A stretch of DNA of 64,000 nucleotides from Cellvibrio japonicus Ueda107 (GTDB lineage Bacteria > Pseudomonadota > Gammaproteobacteria > Pseudomonadales > Cellvibrionaceae): the NCBI RefSeq assembly GCF_000019225.1, contig NC_010995.1:3046501-3110500 (forward strand), written 5' to 3'. The position numbers and the translations under genes are program-made. The notes beneath the pieces are model-generated. The model saw only the letters and a program-made list of their open reading frames with translations, did no database searches and was not told the origin of the DNA. Position 1 is the stretch's first letter; each line of letters opens with the position of its first letter. Below, in pieces: positions 1 through 8,482 of the stretch.

Positions 1-2
1 GC

Positions 3-1109
3 CAACTGCAAACCTACCTGGCCGATTACGACTGGGACAATGCGCTCTGGAAAGACGTTGAACAAACCCTCAAAGTTGCACGCCAGGAATGGCAGACCTA
101 TTGGCCTGTACCACGCAAGGCCGGCAACGACATCCAGAAAGAATTCGAAAACCTGATGGAACAATTATTCGGCAAAATTACCGCCGAGCTCGACCGCAAC
201 AAGCAAGCCAAGCAACACCTGATTGAGCAAGCCAGGCAATTAATTGCGTCTGACGACCTGCGCACGGCGACCGAGCAGGCCAAACAATTGCAAGCGAAAT
301 GGAAAACCATTGGTAAAAGCTGGCATAAGGAAGATCAGCAACTCTGGCAGGAATTCCGCCAGCAGTGCGATGCACTCTTCGCCCGCCGCAACCAGGAAGC
401 TGACGCTGCCCGCCAACAGCGCCAGGCACAAGTTGAGCAGGCCAAAGAATTGATTGGCAAATTGAAAGGCTATGCCGGTTTAGCCTTAACAGAATTGGAT
501 GCAGCCAAGGCAGAAATAGAAGCGACCAAACTCGCGTTTGATAACCTGAGTTTGCCGCGTGAATCGGCAAAAGCCCTGAGTGAACAACTGCAAGCCGCCC
601 TGGCAGCGATCAGCAGCACTCGCCAATCAGCGCGCGTGCAGGCAGAAAACCAGCGCTGGCAGGACCTGTTTGGTGCAGCCGAAGCCATTCGCCAGTATGA
701 ATTGGCCCTGATTGCCGCCAGTGATGATCAAGCCGTCACGGTTATCGCCGCCAAGGCAGCCGCGGAAGAATACCTGAACAACACCAGTCGCTGGCCAACA
801 GGTACCCTGCCCCTGTTGCAACAGCGCCTGGCCAAGGCACCAACCCTGGAGGCGACTGGCGAAGCCGAGCGCGCACAACAATTGCGCCTGTTGTGTATCC
901 GCGCTGAAATCCTGACCGGAAAACCCACCCCTGAAAGTGATAAAGCCTTGCGCATGAATTACCAGGTACAACAAATGCAACAAGCATTTGGCCAGAGGGA
1001 TAGCCAAATTGAAGCCCTGGTCCAGGAATGGATTATGGTTGGTGGGGTTTCCAATCCGGATTACCCGGCCTTGTTGGCGCGGTTCCAGGACAGTCGTGCA
1101 TCGGCTTGA
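3..1109 (+). CDS. DUF349 domain protein, 5' end missing
   Basis: The reading frame is open to the left edge of the window, so only the last 368 residues are present; an internal ATG at 156 is not the real start because the upstream frame codes for similar helical protein. The visible part is almost wholly alpha-helical and rich in Gln, Ala, Lys and Glu, with repeated segments of the type W..I....W..D..LW..F, which is the DUF349 repeat signature (one at about residues 90-130 of the visible part, another at the very start). DUF349 proteins are cytoplasmic and lack an agreed biochemical role. A rho-independent terminator follows directly, so the gene ends its transcript. Confidence 0.8.
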   Translation, partial: QLQTYLADYDWDNALWKDVEQTLKVARQEWQTYWPVPRKAGNDIQKEFENLMEQLFGKITAELDRNKQAKQHLIEQARQLIASDDLRTATEQAKQLQAKWKTIGKSWHKEDQQLWQEFRQQCDALFARRNQEADAARQQRQAQVEQAKELIGKLKGYAGLALTELDAAKAEIEATKLAFDNLSLPRESAKALSEQLQAALAAISSTRQSARVQAENQRWQDLFGAAEAIRQYELALIAASDDQAVTVIAAKAAAEEYLNNTSRWPTGTLPLLQQRLAKAPTLEATGEAERAQQLRLLCIRAEILTGKPTPESDKALRMNYQVQQMQQAFGQRDSQIEALVQEWIMVGGVSNPDYPALLARFQDSRASA

Positions 1110-1129
1110 TAACACAGCCTGCACAGCAT

Positions 1130-1161
1130 AAAAAAAGCGAGCACAAGGCTCGCTTTTTTTA
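1130..1161 (+). terminator. Rho-independent terminator after DUF349 gene
   Basis: GCGAGC, loop ACAAG, GCTCGC, with an A run before and seven T after. It is placed 20 bases after the stop of the DUF349 gene. The A/T symmetry would let it act on both strands. Confidence 0.85.
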
Positions 1162-1603
1162 TGGCTGACGTTCGGACAGGCGCAATAACGAGTAAATTCA
1201 ACGTAAAAAAATGGCGGAATAGAATTCCGCCAGAAAGGTCAAACACCCGTTTTGTTGGCGTCTGTAACAAGTCGCCATAAACACTGATAGACTATCAGCT
1301 TTACAACTTGGATACTAGTATTTCATAAGCACCCCGCAGCGCAACATGGTTATAGTTAATTTAACCATTAAACTATTTTTACTAATAATCAGCCATGGGT
1401 TAGTATGGCGCCTATCGCCACTGAGATGGCGAGCAAAAGCGGGGGTCGGATCATCCAACCCCATGGATGATGATCCCAATATAAGATTTATCTGTGCAGC
1501 AGGCTCACTCGACAGCGACTCAAACCGCTGTTTCACCACAGGTAAATCACTACTAACAGCCTGACCGCTGGTTTAGCAGTGATTAAAAAACAGGAGATAC
1601 AAC
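1162..1603. other. Intergenic leader of the GntR gene with several inverted repeats
   Basis: No convincing gene. It holds at least three inverted repeats: CTGATAG-A-CTATCAG (1284-1298), TCGCCA-CTGAGA-TGGCGA (1415-1432) and ATCATCCA-6-TGGATGAT (1450-1471). The first looks like an operator-style palindrome; the others could be hairpins of a structured leader. Short open frames on both strands here have no recognisable protein character. Confidence 0.4.
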
Positions 1604-2323
1604 GTGGCTAAACAGCCCAAGATTTTGATGCGTCCTGAGTCCAAGGAAATATCCTACGATCGCCCGGCCGCCGGACAGATCCTTAATTTCATCCGCGATG
1701 CCATTGTGAGTATGGAATTACTGCCAGGTCAGATGATCTCGGAAACAGCCCTGGCACAGCAATTCGGCGTCAGCCGCACCCCTGTCCGCGAAGCCCTGAT
1801 CCAGCTCTCCAATATCGGCTTTGTGGAAGTATTGCCCCAACGTGGCACCTATGTCTCCAAGTTCAGCATGGATAAAATCCTGCAGGCGCGTTTTATCCGC
1901 GAAGCCCTGGAGGTTGCCGTCGTCAGCCACCTGGCATCGGGTATCAGTGAAGATTTACGGCAGGAAGTTGTAGAGGCCTGCGAAAAAATTATTGCAGACC
2001 AGAAGCTTGCCGCTGCTGACGATGATCCTATCGCGTTTCAACACCTGGATGACGACTTCCACCAAACCATGGCGAACTACACCCAGTACCCGCGGGTCGC
2101 CACCCTGATTGAAGCAGAAAAGGCACATATGGATCGCGTGCGCAGCCTCAGCCTGCATGTCAGCGGCCAATACAAGCGCGTATTGAATCAACACGCGGCG
2201 ATTGTAAAAGCCATCAAATCCGGTTCAGCGGAAAAGGCGGCCGCCGCTATGAGTGTCCATATGAAGGATGTCTACAATATCCTGGAGGTTATTCCCCAGG
2301 AACATCCGGAATATTTTGTATAG
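1604..2323 (+). CDS. GntR-family regulator, FCD (FadR-type) subfamily
   Basis: This is a 239-residue cytoplasmic transcription factor. Residues about 20-90 form the winged helix, including the GntR signature SETALAQQFGVSRTPVREAL and the wing QRGTYVSKF. Residues about 100-225 form an all-helical FCD effector domain with acidic and His residues (DDDFH, about 147) that in this subfamily bind a metal and a small carboxylate ligand. Start is GTG, supported by GGAGA seven bases upstream. Expected to repress a catabolic operon, but no obvious target lies beside it: the gene stands alone between two terminators. The ligand cannot be told from the sequence. An upstream 15-bp palindrome (1284-1298) is a candidate autoregulatory site. 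Confidence 0.88.
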   Translation: MAKQPKILMRPESKEISYDRPAAGQILNFIRDAIVSMELLPGQMISETALAQQFGVSRTPVREALIQLSNIGFVEVLPQRGTYVSKFSMDKILQARFIREALEVAVVSHLASGISEDLRQEVVEACEKIIADQKLAAADDDPIAFQHLDDDFHQTMANYTQYPRVATLIEAEKAHMDRVRSLSLHVSGQYKRVLNQHAAIVKAIKSGSAEKAAAAMSVHMKDVYNILEVIPQEHPEYFV

Positions 2324-2342
2324 GTAACGCCAGCCACCCATT

Positions 2343-2371
2343 AAAAAACGCAGCGTAAGGCTGCGTTTTTT
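2343..2371 (+). terminator. Rho-independent terminator after GntR gene
   Basis: CGCAGC, loop GTAAG, GCTGCG followed by six T and preceded by six A, 20 bases after the stop codon. Confidence 0.88.
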
Positions 2372-2531
2372 ATAGCAATAACTCATCAAACACCAGGGCT
2401 CAAATAGCTGCCAATTTACCGGGCCGGTGCTCCTCGGGTAAGGGGCTGGCAAATGCAACAGATTAGTGCCATCCTCGCCCCTGTCCGATAACAGCCATCG
2501 ATTCACATGAACCCGTCTACAGGAGTTGACC

Positions 2532-2954
2532 ATGAGTTCTGGAAATTCACATACCCGCATTATCAGTAGCAATCGGGAGGAGAGCTTGCGCCTCGCCTAT
2601 CGCCAGCACAGCGCCACCCTGCGCGCCTGGTTTGTGGCTTTTGGTGTGGCGTTCCCTTTATTTCTGGCAAGTAATGATCGTATCTGGGACGACTTTTCCG
2701 CCCATGAAAATGCCACCTGTACTGCTATCCTGTTTTTTGCCGGTGTTATCCTGCAAGTGGTACTGGCGATTATTGATAAATACACCGATCTCTTTTGTCT
2801 AAGTGCGTCCATGGGTCTCAGGAATGCCGACGAATGGGCAGTTAAAATGGGCTGCCTATGGCTTCACTACGACTGGCCCAGTATCCTGGGAGATGTGATT
2901 ACGCTCCTGCTATTTATCTATGCGGGGTATAACACGATCAACATTCTGCTATAA
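2532..2954 (+). CDS. Small integral membrane protein, unknown function
   Basis: 140 residues with three hydrophobic stretches (about 37-50, 65-90 and 112-138) and a charged N-terminus. I do not recognise a family. ATG at 2532 is chosen because AGGAG lies seven bases before it; a TTG two codons earlier would overlap that ribosome site. Codon use looks like the neighbours. It is followed within 20 bases by a small basic ORF, so the two may share a transcript. It converges on fpr. Confidence 0.6.
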   Translation: MSSGNSHTRIISSNREESLRLAYRQHSATLRAWFVAFGVAFPLFLASNDRIWDDFSAHENATCTAILFFAGVILQVVLAIIDKYTDLFCLSASMGLRNADEWAVKMGCLWLHYDWPSILGDVITLLLFIYAGYNTINILL

Positions 2955-2973
2955 ACCAACCGGGGTTTACTTT

Positions 2974-3147
2974 ATGAAAATCAAAGAGGAAAAACGCAAT
3001 GGCCATGCCTTCCACCCGATTATGCGCAAGGGTGGCGTGCATGAAAAATCCAACAAGGCCAAGCGCCGGGCGACACGCCAGGACACGGTACGCCAAAGCC
3101 GGGAGTGGCGTGACCACTCTCCGGCAAAACCTGCTTGTGCCGCCTGA
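2974..3147 (+). CDS. Small basic protein of 57 residues, unknown function
   Basis: A short, very Lys/Arg/His-rich protein with the core HPIMRKGGVHEKSNKAKRRA and a basic tail. Its composition suggests nucleic-acid or ribosome binding, but no family can be named with confidence; I considered the ribosome-rescue factor ArfA and its known consensus does not fit. The ATG at 2974 lacks a strong ribosome site. The last third of the frame contains a GC-rich inverted repeat (3099-3124), which may serve as the terminator or 3' structure for this gene and for fpr, whose stop lies only seven bases beyond this stop on the other strand. Confidence 0.5.
   Translation: MKIKEEKRNGHAFHPIMRKGGVHEKSNKAKRRATRQDTVRQSREWRDHSPAKPACAA
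3099..3124. terminator. GC-rich inverted repeat between convergent genes
   Basis: CCGGGAGTGG, CGTGA, CCACTCTCCGG: a near-perfect hairpin at the convergent 3' ends of the 57-residue gene and fpr. A T run is lacking on the plus side, so it may be an RNA-stabilising hairpin and not an intrinsic terminator. Confidence 0.4.
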
Positions 3148-3154
3148 CAAAACG

Positions 3155-3931
3155 CTATTTTTCTACAAACGCACGTTCAATCACATAGTCCCCGGCAATA
3201 CCAATGCGCGGCGAGATAACAAAGCCAGCCTTATCCAAAATCCCACAGGTATCATCCAGCATCTGTGGACTACCGCACAACATGGCCCGATCAGTTTCCG
3301 GATTCAGTGGTGGCAAACCTATATCACGCAGTAATTTTCCACTGGCCAGTAGATCGGTAAGTCGTCCCTGGTGATAAAAATCTTCACGGGTTACGGTCGG
3401 GTAATAAATCAGCTTATTGCGCACTTCTTCCCCCAGGAATTCATGGTTGGGCAGATCCTTGGTAATAAAGTCGCGATACGCCAAGTCATTTACCTGGCGC
3501 ACACCGTGAACCAGGATAATCTTTTCAAATTTTTCATAGGCCTCCGGGTCCTGGATCAAGCTGATAAAAGGCGCCAAGCCTGTACCTGTAGACAGCAAAA
3601 ACAAATGCTTGCCCGGCTTGAGGTCGGACAACAACAGGGTACCCGTCGGTTTGCGCCCTACGAATATCTCATCGCCGACTTTTATGTGCTGCAATATGGA
3701 GGTTAAGGGCCCATTGGGAACCTTGATACTGAAAAACTCCAGGTGCTCTTCGTAGTTGGGGCTGGCAATGCTGTATGCCCGCAACAAAGGCTTTTCATGC
3801 TGGTGCAGGCCAATCATGACAAACTGCCCATTCTCAAAGCGAAACGATTCATCGCGGGTGGTGGTAAAACTAAACAAGCTGTCATTCCAGTGAGTCACTG
3901 ACAATACTTTTTGGGTATTAAACGCACTCAT
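3155..3931 (-). CDS. fpr: Ferredoxin/flavodoxin-NADP+ reductase
   Basis: 258 residues, the usual length for bacterial Fpr. It transfers electrons between NADP(H) and ferredoxin or flavodoxin through FAD. The FAD domain has RAYSIASPNY (RxYS type, about 50-60); the NADP domain has GTGLAPFISLI (about 113) and CGSPQML near residue 218; the C-terminus VIERAFVEK is typical of the family. ATG at 3931 is chosen over a TTG at 3949 because the sequence GCAGGA sits in front of it. It begins 24 bases after the stop of etfA, so it is most likely the third gene of an etfB-etfA-fpr operon, which suggests coupling of NADPH and ETF electron pools. Confidence 0.92.
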   Translation of the reverse strand: MSAFNTQKVLSVTHWNDSLFSFTTTRDESFRFENGQFVMIGLHQHEKPLLRAYSIASPNYEEHLEFFSIKVPNGPLTSILQHIKVGDEIFVGRKPTGTLLLSDLKPGKHLFLLSTGTGLAPFISLIQDPEAYEKFEKIILVHGVRQVNDLAYRDFITKDLPNHEFLGEEVRNKLIYYPTVTREDFYHQGRLTDLLASGKLLRDIGLPPLNPETDRAMLCGSPQMLDDTCGILDKAGFVISPRIGIAGDYVIERAFVEK

Positions 3932-3954
3932 ACGGGGTTTTCCTGCCAAGGGGT

Positions 3955-4899
3955 TTAATGTGCAGTAGCACGCTCTTTTAACGCCGTCTGCAATTCCGGT
4001 AAGGCAGTAAATAAATCTGCCACCAGGCCATAGTCTGCATAGTGAAAAATAGGCGCATTGGGATCGTGATTAATGGCGACCACCAGTTTGCTGTCTTTAA
4101 TTCCTGCTATGTGTTGCACAGCCCCGGATACTCCCACGGCAATATAAAGGTCAGGGGCAATCACAGTGCCGGTCTGCCCGACTTGCAAATCGTTTGGTGC
4201 AAAACCGGCATCCACACAAGCACGGGTTGCCCCTATGGCGGCTCCCAATTGCCCGGCTATGGGAGCCAGCAGTCGCTCGAAGTCATCCCCCAGGCTGCGG
4301 CCACCGCTAATCACAACCCGCGCTGATGCCAACTCCGGACGATCTGAATGATGAATGTCATCGCTTATCCAGTGACTGATTGCGCGTGACCGGGGAACAG
4401 GCAAGGTAACAATATCGGCATGGCCGTCACCGTGAACCGGCTTGAAGCTGGTCGTACGCACACTGATAATTTGCCGGGATTGGAGATTCTCTATTTGCGA
4501 AAAAATATTGCCGGCATATTCAGGGCGAATATAGGTTGCAGGTCCACTGATGTCGATAACATCCATAATGGGTGCAATATCGAGGCGCGCTGCGATTCCG
4601 GGCAATACACTTTTACCCAGCACACTGTGGGCACCCAGTATGACCGAATATTCACGGGCAATTTCCAAAACCAGATCTTGTACATCTTCAACCAAGGGGT
4701 GGGCAAGATGCTCGGCACTGGCCAATATGATCCTGGCCACGCCAGACAAGCTGGCCGCTTCACGAGCCATCTCATCCACCTGGTTGCCGTACACCAATAC
4801 ATCAATCGGCTGGTTCCAGCGGCTGGCCGCACCGATCAGTTGGGCCATAAAACTTTTTAACTGTTTGCCGTCATGTTCGGCCAGGACTAACACGCTCAT
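3955..4899 (-). CDS. etfA: Electron transfer flavoprotein, alpha subunit
   Basis: 314 residues, normal for EtfA. The N-terminal domain (1-190) begins MSVLVLAEHDGKQLK; the C-terminal FAD domain (about 195-310) shows SGGRSLG, GATRACVDAG, the FAD-binding GQTGTVIAPDLYIAVGVSGA and the INHDPNAPIF segment that ends ETF-alpha proteins. With EtfB it accepts electrons from acyl-CoA and related flavin dehydrogenases and hands them to ETF-ubiquinone oxidoreductase. The start overlaps the etfB stop by four bases (ATGA), so the two are translationally coupled. Confidence 0.95.
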   Translation of the reverse strand: MSVLVLAEHDGKQLKSFMAQLIGAASRWNQPIDVLVYGNQVDEMAREAASLSGVARIILASAEHLAHPLVEDVQDLVLEIAREYSVILGAHSVLGKSVLPGIAARLDIAPIMDVIDISGPATYIRPEYAGNIFSQIENLQSRQIISVRTTSFKPVHGDGHADIVTLPVPRSRAISHWISDDIHHSDRPELASARVVISGGRSLGDDFERLLAPIAGQLGAAIGATRACVDAGFAPNDLQVGQTGTVIAPDLYIAVGVSGAVQHIAGIKDSKLVVAINHDPNAPIFHYADYGLVADLFTALPELQTALKERATAH

Positions 4900-5645
4900 T
4901 GCAATACCTCCTGCTCATCCAGGACTTTTACCAATTCAGCAACACTGCCCAGCTGCCTCGCCCCCGGTTTTGCGGCTGGCTCTGCTGATTTGATGACACG
5001 AAAGCGCGGCGCAATATCTACGCCCAACTCTGCCACCCCCAGCGTCTCGATATTTTTCTTCTTGGCCATCATCAAGTTAGGTAACTTGATAAAACGCGGT
5101 TCATTCAGGCGCAAATCCGAGGTCACCACAGCAGGCAACTGCAATTCAATTGTCTGGGTGCCCTTTTCAATTTCACGCGTAACCCTGACCACATTGCCAT
5201 CCAATTCTATTCGAGAAGCAAATGTTCCCAATCCAACGCCCAACAAGGCCGCCAACATCTGGCCAGTCTGGCCGTAATCCTCACCAACGGCCTGTTTACC
5301 CACAAAGATCAGTCCGGGTTGTTCACGCTCCACCATCACACGGAGGATCTTGGCGACTGCCAGGGGTTGCAGAGGCGACGCTGTTTCAACCAACAGGGCG
5401 CGATCAGCACCCATGGCATAGGCGTGACGCAAACTGTCCTTTGCATCCGGCCCACCAATCGAAACCGCCAGGATGTCGGACACCAGGCCGCGCTCTTTCA
5501 AACGCACCGCTTCTTCCAGGGAGATTTCATCAAAAGGATTCATAGCCCGCCTGGCCTGGCTGAGATCAACCAGGCCAGATGCCGGATCGACCAGGGGCTT
5601 CAGGTTGTGATCCACCGTATGCTTAACCGCCACCAACACTTTCAT
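4896..5645 (-). CDS. etfB: Electron transfer flavoprotein, beta subunit
   Basis: 249 residues, beginning MKVLVAVKHTVDHNL, the classic EtfB opening. The AMP-binding region and the ETF-beta signature around VTREIEKGTQTIELQLPAVV, followed by DLRLNEPRFIKLPNLMMAKKK, are plain. ATG at 5645 is preceded by GGAGG; a longer frame to 5669 is possible but not needed. First gene of the etfB-etfA-fpr unit and divergent from a LysR gene across a 110-bp AT-rich gap, which fits control by that LysR protein. Confidence 0.95.
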   Translation of the reverse strand: MKVLVAVKHTVDHNLKPLVDPASGLVDLSQARRAMNPFDEISLEEAVRLKERGLVSDILAVSIGGPDAKDSLRHAYAMGADRALLVETASPLQPLAVAKILRVMVEREQPGLIFVGKQAVGEDYGQTGQMLAALLGVGLGTFASRIELDGNVVRVTREIEKGTQTIELQLPAVVTSDLRLNEPRFIKLPNLMMAKKKNIETLGVAELGVDIAPRFRVIKSAEPAAKPGARQLGSVAELVKVLDEQEVLQ

Positions 5646-5693
5646 CGCGGGCCTCCATTGATAAGCCACTCATTTTGAACTTGTGGATCATTC

Positions 5694-5721
5694 TATTTAG
5701 CGCTAGCATATTTGTTAAATA
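5694..5721. promoter_or_regulatory. Candidate LysR operator/promoter between etfB and lysR
   Basis: The 110-bp divergent gap contains TATTTA and TAAATA arms 16 bases apart, around a central TAGCGCTA palindrome. The gap is AT-rich and must contain both promoters. Assignment to the neighbouring LysR protein is inference from position. Confidence 0.35.
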
Positions 5722-5755
5722 GATTATTTATATTTTTTATATACAAAAAACAGAT

Positions 5756-6682
5756 ATGAGATACACATTACGCCAATTAGAGATATTCGTTGCCATTGCC
5801 CAGCTCGGCAGTGTCTCCCGCGCTGCCGAGCAGATTGCCATATCGCAATCAGCCGCCAGTACGGCGCTTGCCGAGCTGGAGCGTCAATTTGACTGCCAGC
5901 TTTTCGACCGTCACGGTAAGTTATTGATTTTGAACGCCTTGGGCAGGAGCTTACTGTCTGCGGCGAGCAGCCTGTTGAGCCAGGCACAGGAAATAGAACA
6001 GCTGCTGGAGGGAAAAACGGCGCTGGGTAACCTGAAAGTGGGGGCTACCCTGACCATCGGCAACTACCTGGCGATACTGATTATTAGCGAGTTCATGCAA
6101 CACCATGCGGAGTGCCATATCGACCTGCAGGTAAAAAATACCAAGCACATACTGCAACAGATCGCCAGCTATGAGCTGGACCTGGGGTTAATTGAAGGCA
6201 GTTGCCATCATCCCGAACTGGTTGCCGAGCCCTGGCTGGATGATGAGCTCGCCGTGTTTTGCGCTCCGGGGCACCCACTGGCCAATAGGGCTGAGCCCCA
6301 TATCGAAGACCTTGTTGCCGCTACCTGGATCCTGCGCGAACAGGGATCCGGTACGCGGGAGACCTTCGATCATGCCATGCGCCATCACGCTTCTGCATTA
6401 AAGGTGCGCCTTGAACTGGAACATACCGAAGCCATTAAGCGCGCGGTGGAATCCGGTTTGGGGATAGGGTGTATTTCACGCCTGGCCTTACGCGATGCCG
6501 TCCGTCGCGGCAGCCTGGTCGAAATCAAAACCCCCATGCTGGATTTGCAGCGACAATTCATGTTTGTCTGGCACAAAAACCGCTACCAGACACCTGCCAT
6601 GATTGGTTTCCTGGACTATTGCCGTTCACTGACAGGCCACCTGAAAACCGGTGATGATCTTTTGTTGCCGGCCACGACCTGA
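5756..6682 (+). CDS. LysR-family transcriptional regulator of the ETF locus
   Basis: 308 residues: N-terminal winged helix (1-60; RQLEIFVAIAQLGSVSRAAE then SQSAASTALAELE) and a two-lobed effector domain (about 90-295) with the usual LNALGRSLL linker. It lies between etfBA-fpr (divergent) and the ETF-ubiquinone oxidoreductase gene (46 bases downstream, same strand), so the obvious reading is that it controls ETF electron flow; the co-inducer is unknown. The ATG at 5756 gives the standard LysR N-terminus. The stop is upstream of the chosen start of the next gene. Confidence 0.9.
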   Translation: MRYTLRQLEIFVAIAQLGSVSRAAEQIAISQSAASTALAELERQFDCQLFDRHGKLLILNALGRSLLSAASSLLSQAQEIEQLLEGKTALGNLKVGATLTIGNYLAILIISEFMQHHAECHIDLQVKNTKHILQQIASYELDLGLIEGSCHHPELVAEPWLDDELAVFCAPGHPLANRAEPHIEDLVAATWILREQGSGTRETFDHAMRHHASALKVRLELEHTEAIKRAVESGLGIGCISRLALRDAVRRGSLVEIKTPMLDLQRQFMFVWHKNRYQTPAMIGFLDYCRSLTGHLKTGDDLLLPATT

Positions 6683-6728
6683 TTCCCACAACACCTGTTA
6701 CTTACCACCAACCCCGGTTGAGATAGCT

Positions 6729-8378
6729 ATGACACAGCGCGATCAGATGGAATACGATGTTGTGATTGTCGGTGCTGGCCCCGCAGGACTCTCTGCCGCA
6801 ATTCACCTTAAGCAGTTAGCCGCACAACACGCGCGTAAAATCAGCGTCTGTGTATTGGAAAAAGGGGCGGAGATAGGTGCACATATTGTCTCTGGTGCGG
6901 TGATAGACCCCATTGCATTGAATGAATTGATTCCCGACTGGAAGGAAAAACAGGCTCCAGTGACCAACCGGGTTACACAAGACCATTTTTGGTGGCTCGG
7001 TGAAACAGCGCAATTTCAATTTCCATCGACCCTGCTCCCTCCCCTGATGCACAACCAGGGTAACTACATTATTAGCCTGGGGAAATTATGTCGCTGGCTC
7101 GGCACCCAGGCAGAAAACCTGGGCGTGGATTTATTTCCCGGCTTTAACGCCAGGGAAATACTCTACGGCGACGACGGCAGCGTAAACGGTGTAATCACCG
7201 GCGATATGGGCATCGCGCGCGATGGCAGTCATAAGCACACCTTTTCTGCCGGTATCGAACTGCATGCGCGCTACACCCTGATAGCGGAAGGCACCCGTGG
7301 CTCCCTGACAAAATCCCTGGAGCAGGCATTCAATTTGCGCGAACACAGCGGCCCGCAAAAATACGGATTGGGTTTCAAGGAGATCTGGCAGGTTAACCCG
7401 GAGCGGCATCAACAAGGTTGTGTTATTCACACCCTGGGCTGGCCACTCAATAACGACACAGGTGGCGGCGGGTTTATTTATCACCTGGAAGACAACAGGG
7501 TAGCCATAGGGTTTGTGGTACACCTGGATTATCCCAACCCTTACCTCAATCCCTTTGAGGAGTTTCAGCGCTTTAAAAGTCATCCCGCTATTCGCCCCCT
7601 GCTCGAAAACGGGCAGCGCCTTGGTTATGGTGCGCGCACGATTAACGAAGGCGGTATCCAGTCCCTGCCCTCATTGATATTCCCCGGTGGCGCACTGATC
7701 GGATGTTCTGCCGGGTTTGTTAACTTAGCGCGAATTAAGGGCACCCATAACGCGATTAAATCCGGCATGCTTGCCGCAGAATCCATTATGGAAACCCTGG
7801 CCGACCAGCAGGCTCCCTTGCTGCACAGTTATCCGGAAAAACTCCGGGCCTCCTGGTTATGGCAGGACCTTTATAAGGTACGCAACGTAAAGCCGGCGCT
7901 TTCAACCTGGGGGACAATCGGCGGACTCCTCTATGCGGGAACAGATATGTGGCTGCATACGCTAGGCTTGCGCCTGCCCTGGACGCTCAAACATAAAAAG
8001 GCAGACCATGAAAGCCTGGTAACAGCAACCAAGGCAGAGCCAATCCACTATCCCGCACCCGACAGGAAAGTTACATTTGATCGCCCATCGTCGCTTTACT
8101 TGTCCAATATCCACCACGAAGAAGATCAGCCCATTCATTTAACATTGGCCGACCCCGAGCTTCCCATTGCGTATAATCTTGCACACTATGCCGCACCGGA
8201 ACAGCGTTATTGCCCGGCGGGTGTCTATGAAATTATCCAGAAAGACCACCAGGATTTCTTGCACATCAATGCCGCCAATTGCATCCATTGCAAAGCCTGC
8301 GATATCAAGGACCCCTTGCAAAATATCACCTGGGTTCCCCCCGAGGGAGGCAGCGGCCCCTTCTATGACGCCATGTAA
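6729..8378 (+). CDS. Electron transfer flavoprotein-ubiquinone oxidoreductase
   Basis: 549 residues, the family's normal size. FAD-binding GAGPAGLSAAIHL near residue 16, the ETF-QO motif CVLEKGAEIGAHIVSGAV (about 45-63), the long quinone/FAD domain, and a C-terminal [4Fe-4S] cluster with CPAGVYE followed by CIHCKAC and DPLQNITWVPPEGGSGP. The enzyme sits on the cytoplasmic face of the inner membrane and passes electrons from reduced ETF to ubiquinone. ATG at 6729 is chosen because the homologous sequence begins there; a frame extending to 6651 would overlap lysR. Same transcript direction as lysR and functionally paired with etfBA on the other strand. Confidence 0.95.
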   Translation: MTQRDQMEYDVVIVGAGPAGLSAAIHLKQLAAQHARKISVCVLEKGAEIGAHIVSGAVIDPIALNELIPDWKEKQAPVTNRVTQDHFWWLGETAQFQFPSTLLPPLMHNQGNYIISLGKLCRWLGTQAENLGVDLFPGFNAREILYGDDGSVNGVITGDMGIARDGSHKHTFSAGIELHARYTLIAEGTRGSLTKSLEQAFNLREHSGPQKYGLGFKEIWQVNPERHQQGCVIHTLGWPLNNDTGGGGFIYHLEDNRVAIGFVVHLDYPNPYLNPFEEFQRFKSHPAIRPLLENGQRLGYGARTINEGGIQSLPSLIFPGGALIGCSAGFVNLARIKGTHNAIKSGMLAAESIMETLADQQAPLLHSYPEKLRASWLWQDLYKVRNVKPALSTWGTIGGLLYAGTDMWLHTLGLRLPWTLKHKKADHESLVTATKAEPIHYPAPDRKVTFDRPSSLYLSNIHHEEDQPIHLTLADPELPIAYNLAHYAAPEQRYCPAGVYEIIQKDHQDFLHINAANCIHCKACDIKDPLQNITWVPPEGGSGPFYDAM

Positions 8379-8482
8379 CCTAACCGGGCTTAATCTGTAC
8401 CACCATGCACATACACCATAAACATGGTAATTTGACGCTATCTTTTACCGCTTAACTGACCGTTAATCCCAGCTCGATTGCC

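Noticed and set aside
2974..3147. Small basic protein considered as ribosome-rescue factor ArfA
   Set aside because: Lacks the DPLFR and KGKGSY core of ArfA; only general basic character is shared.
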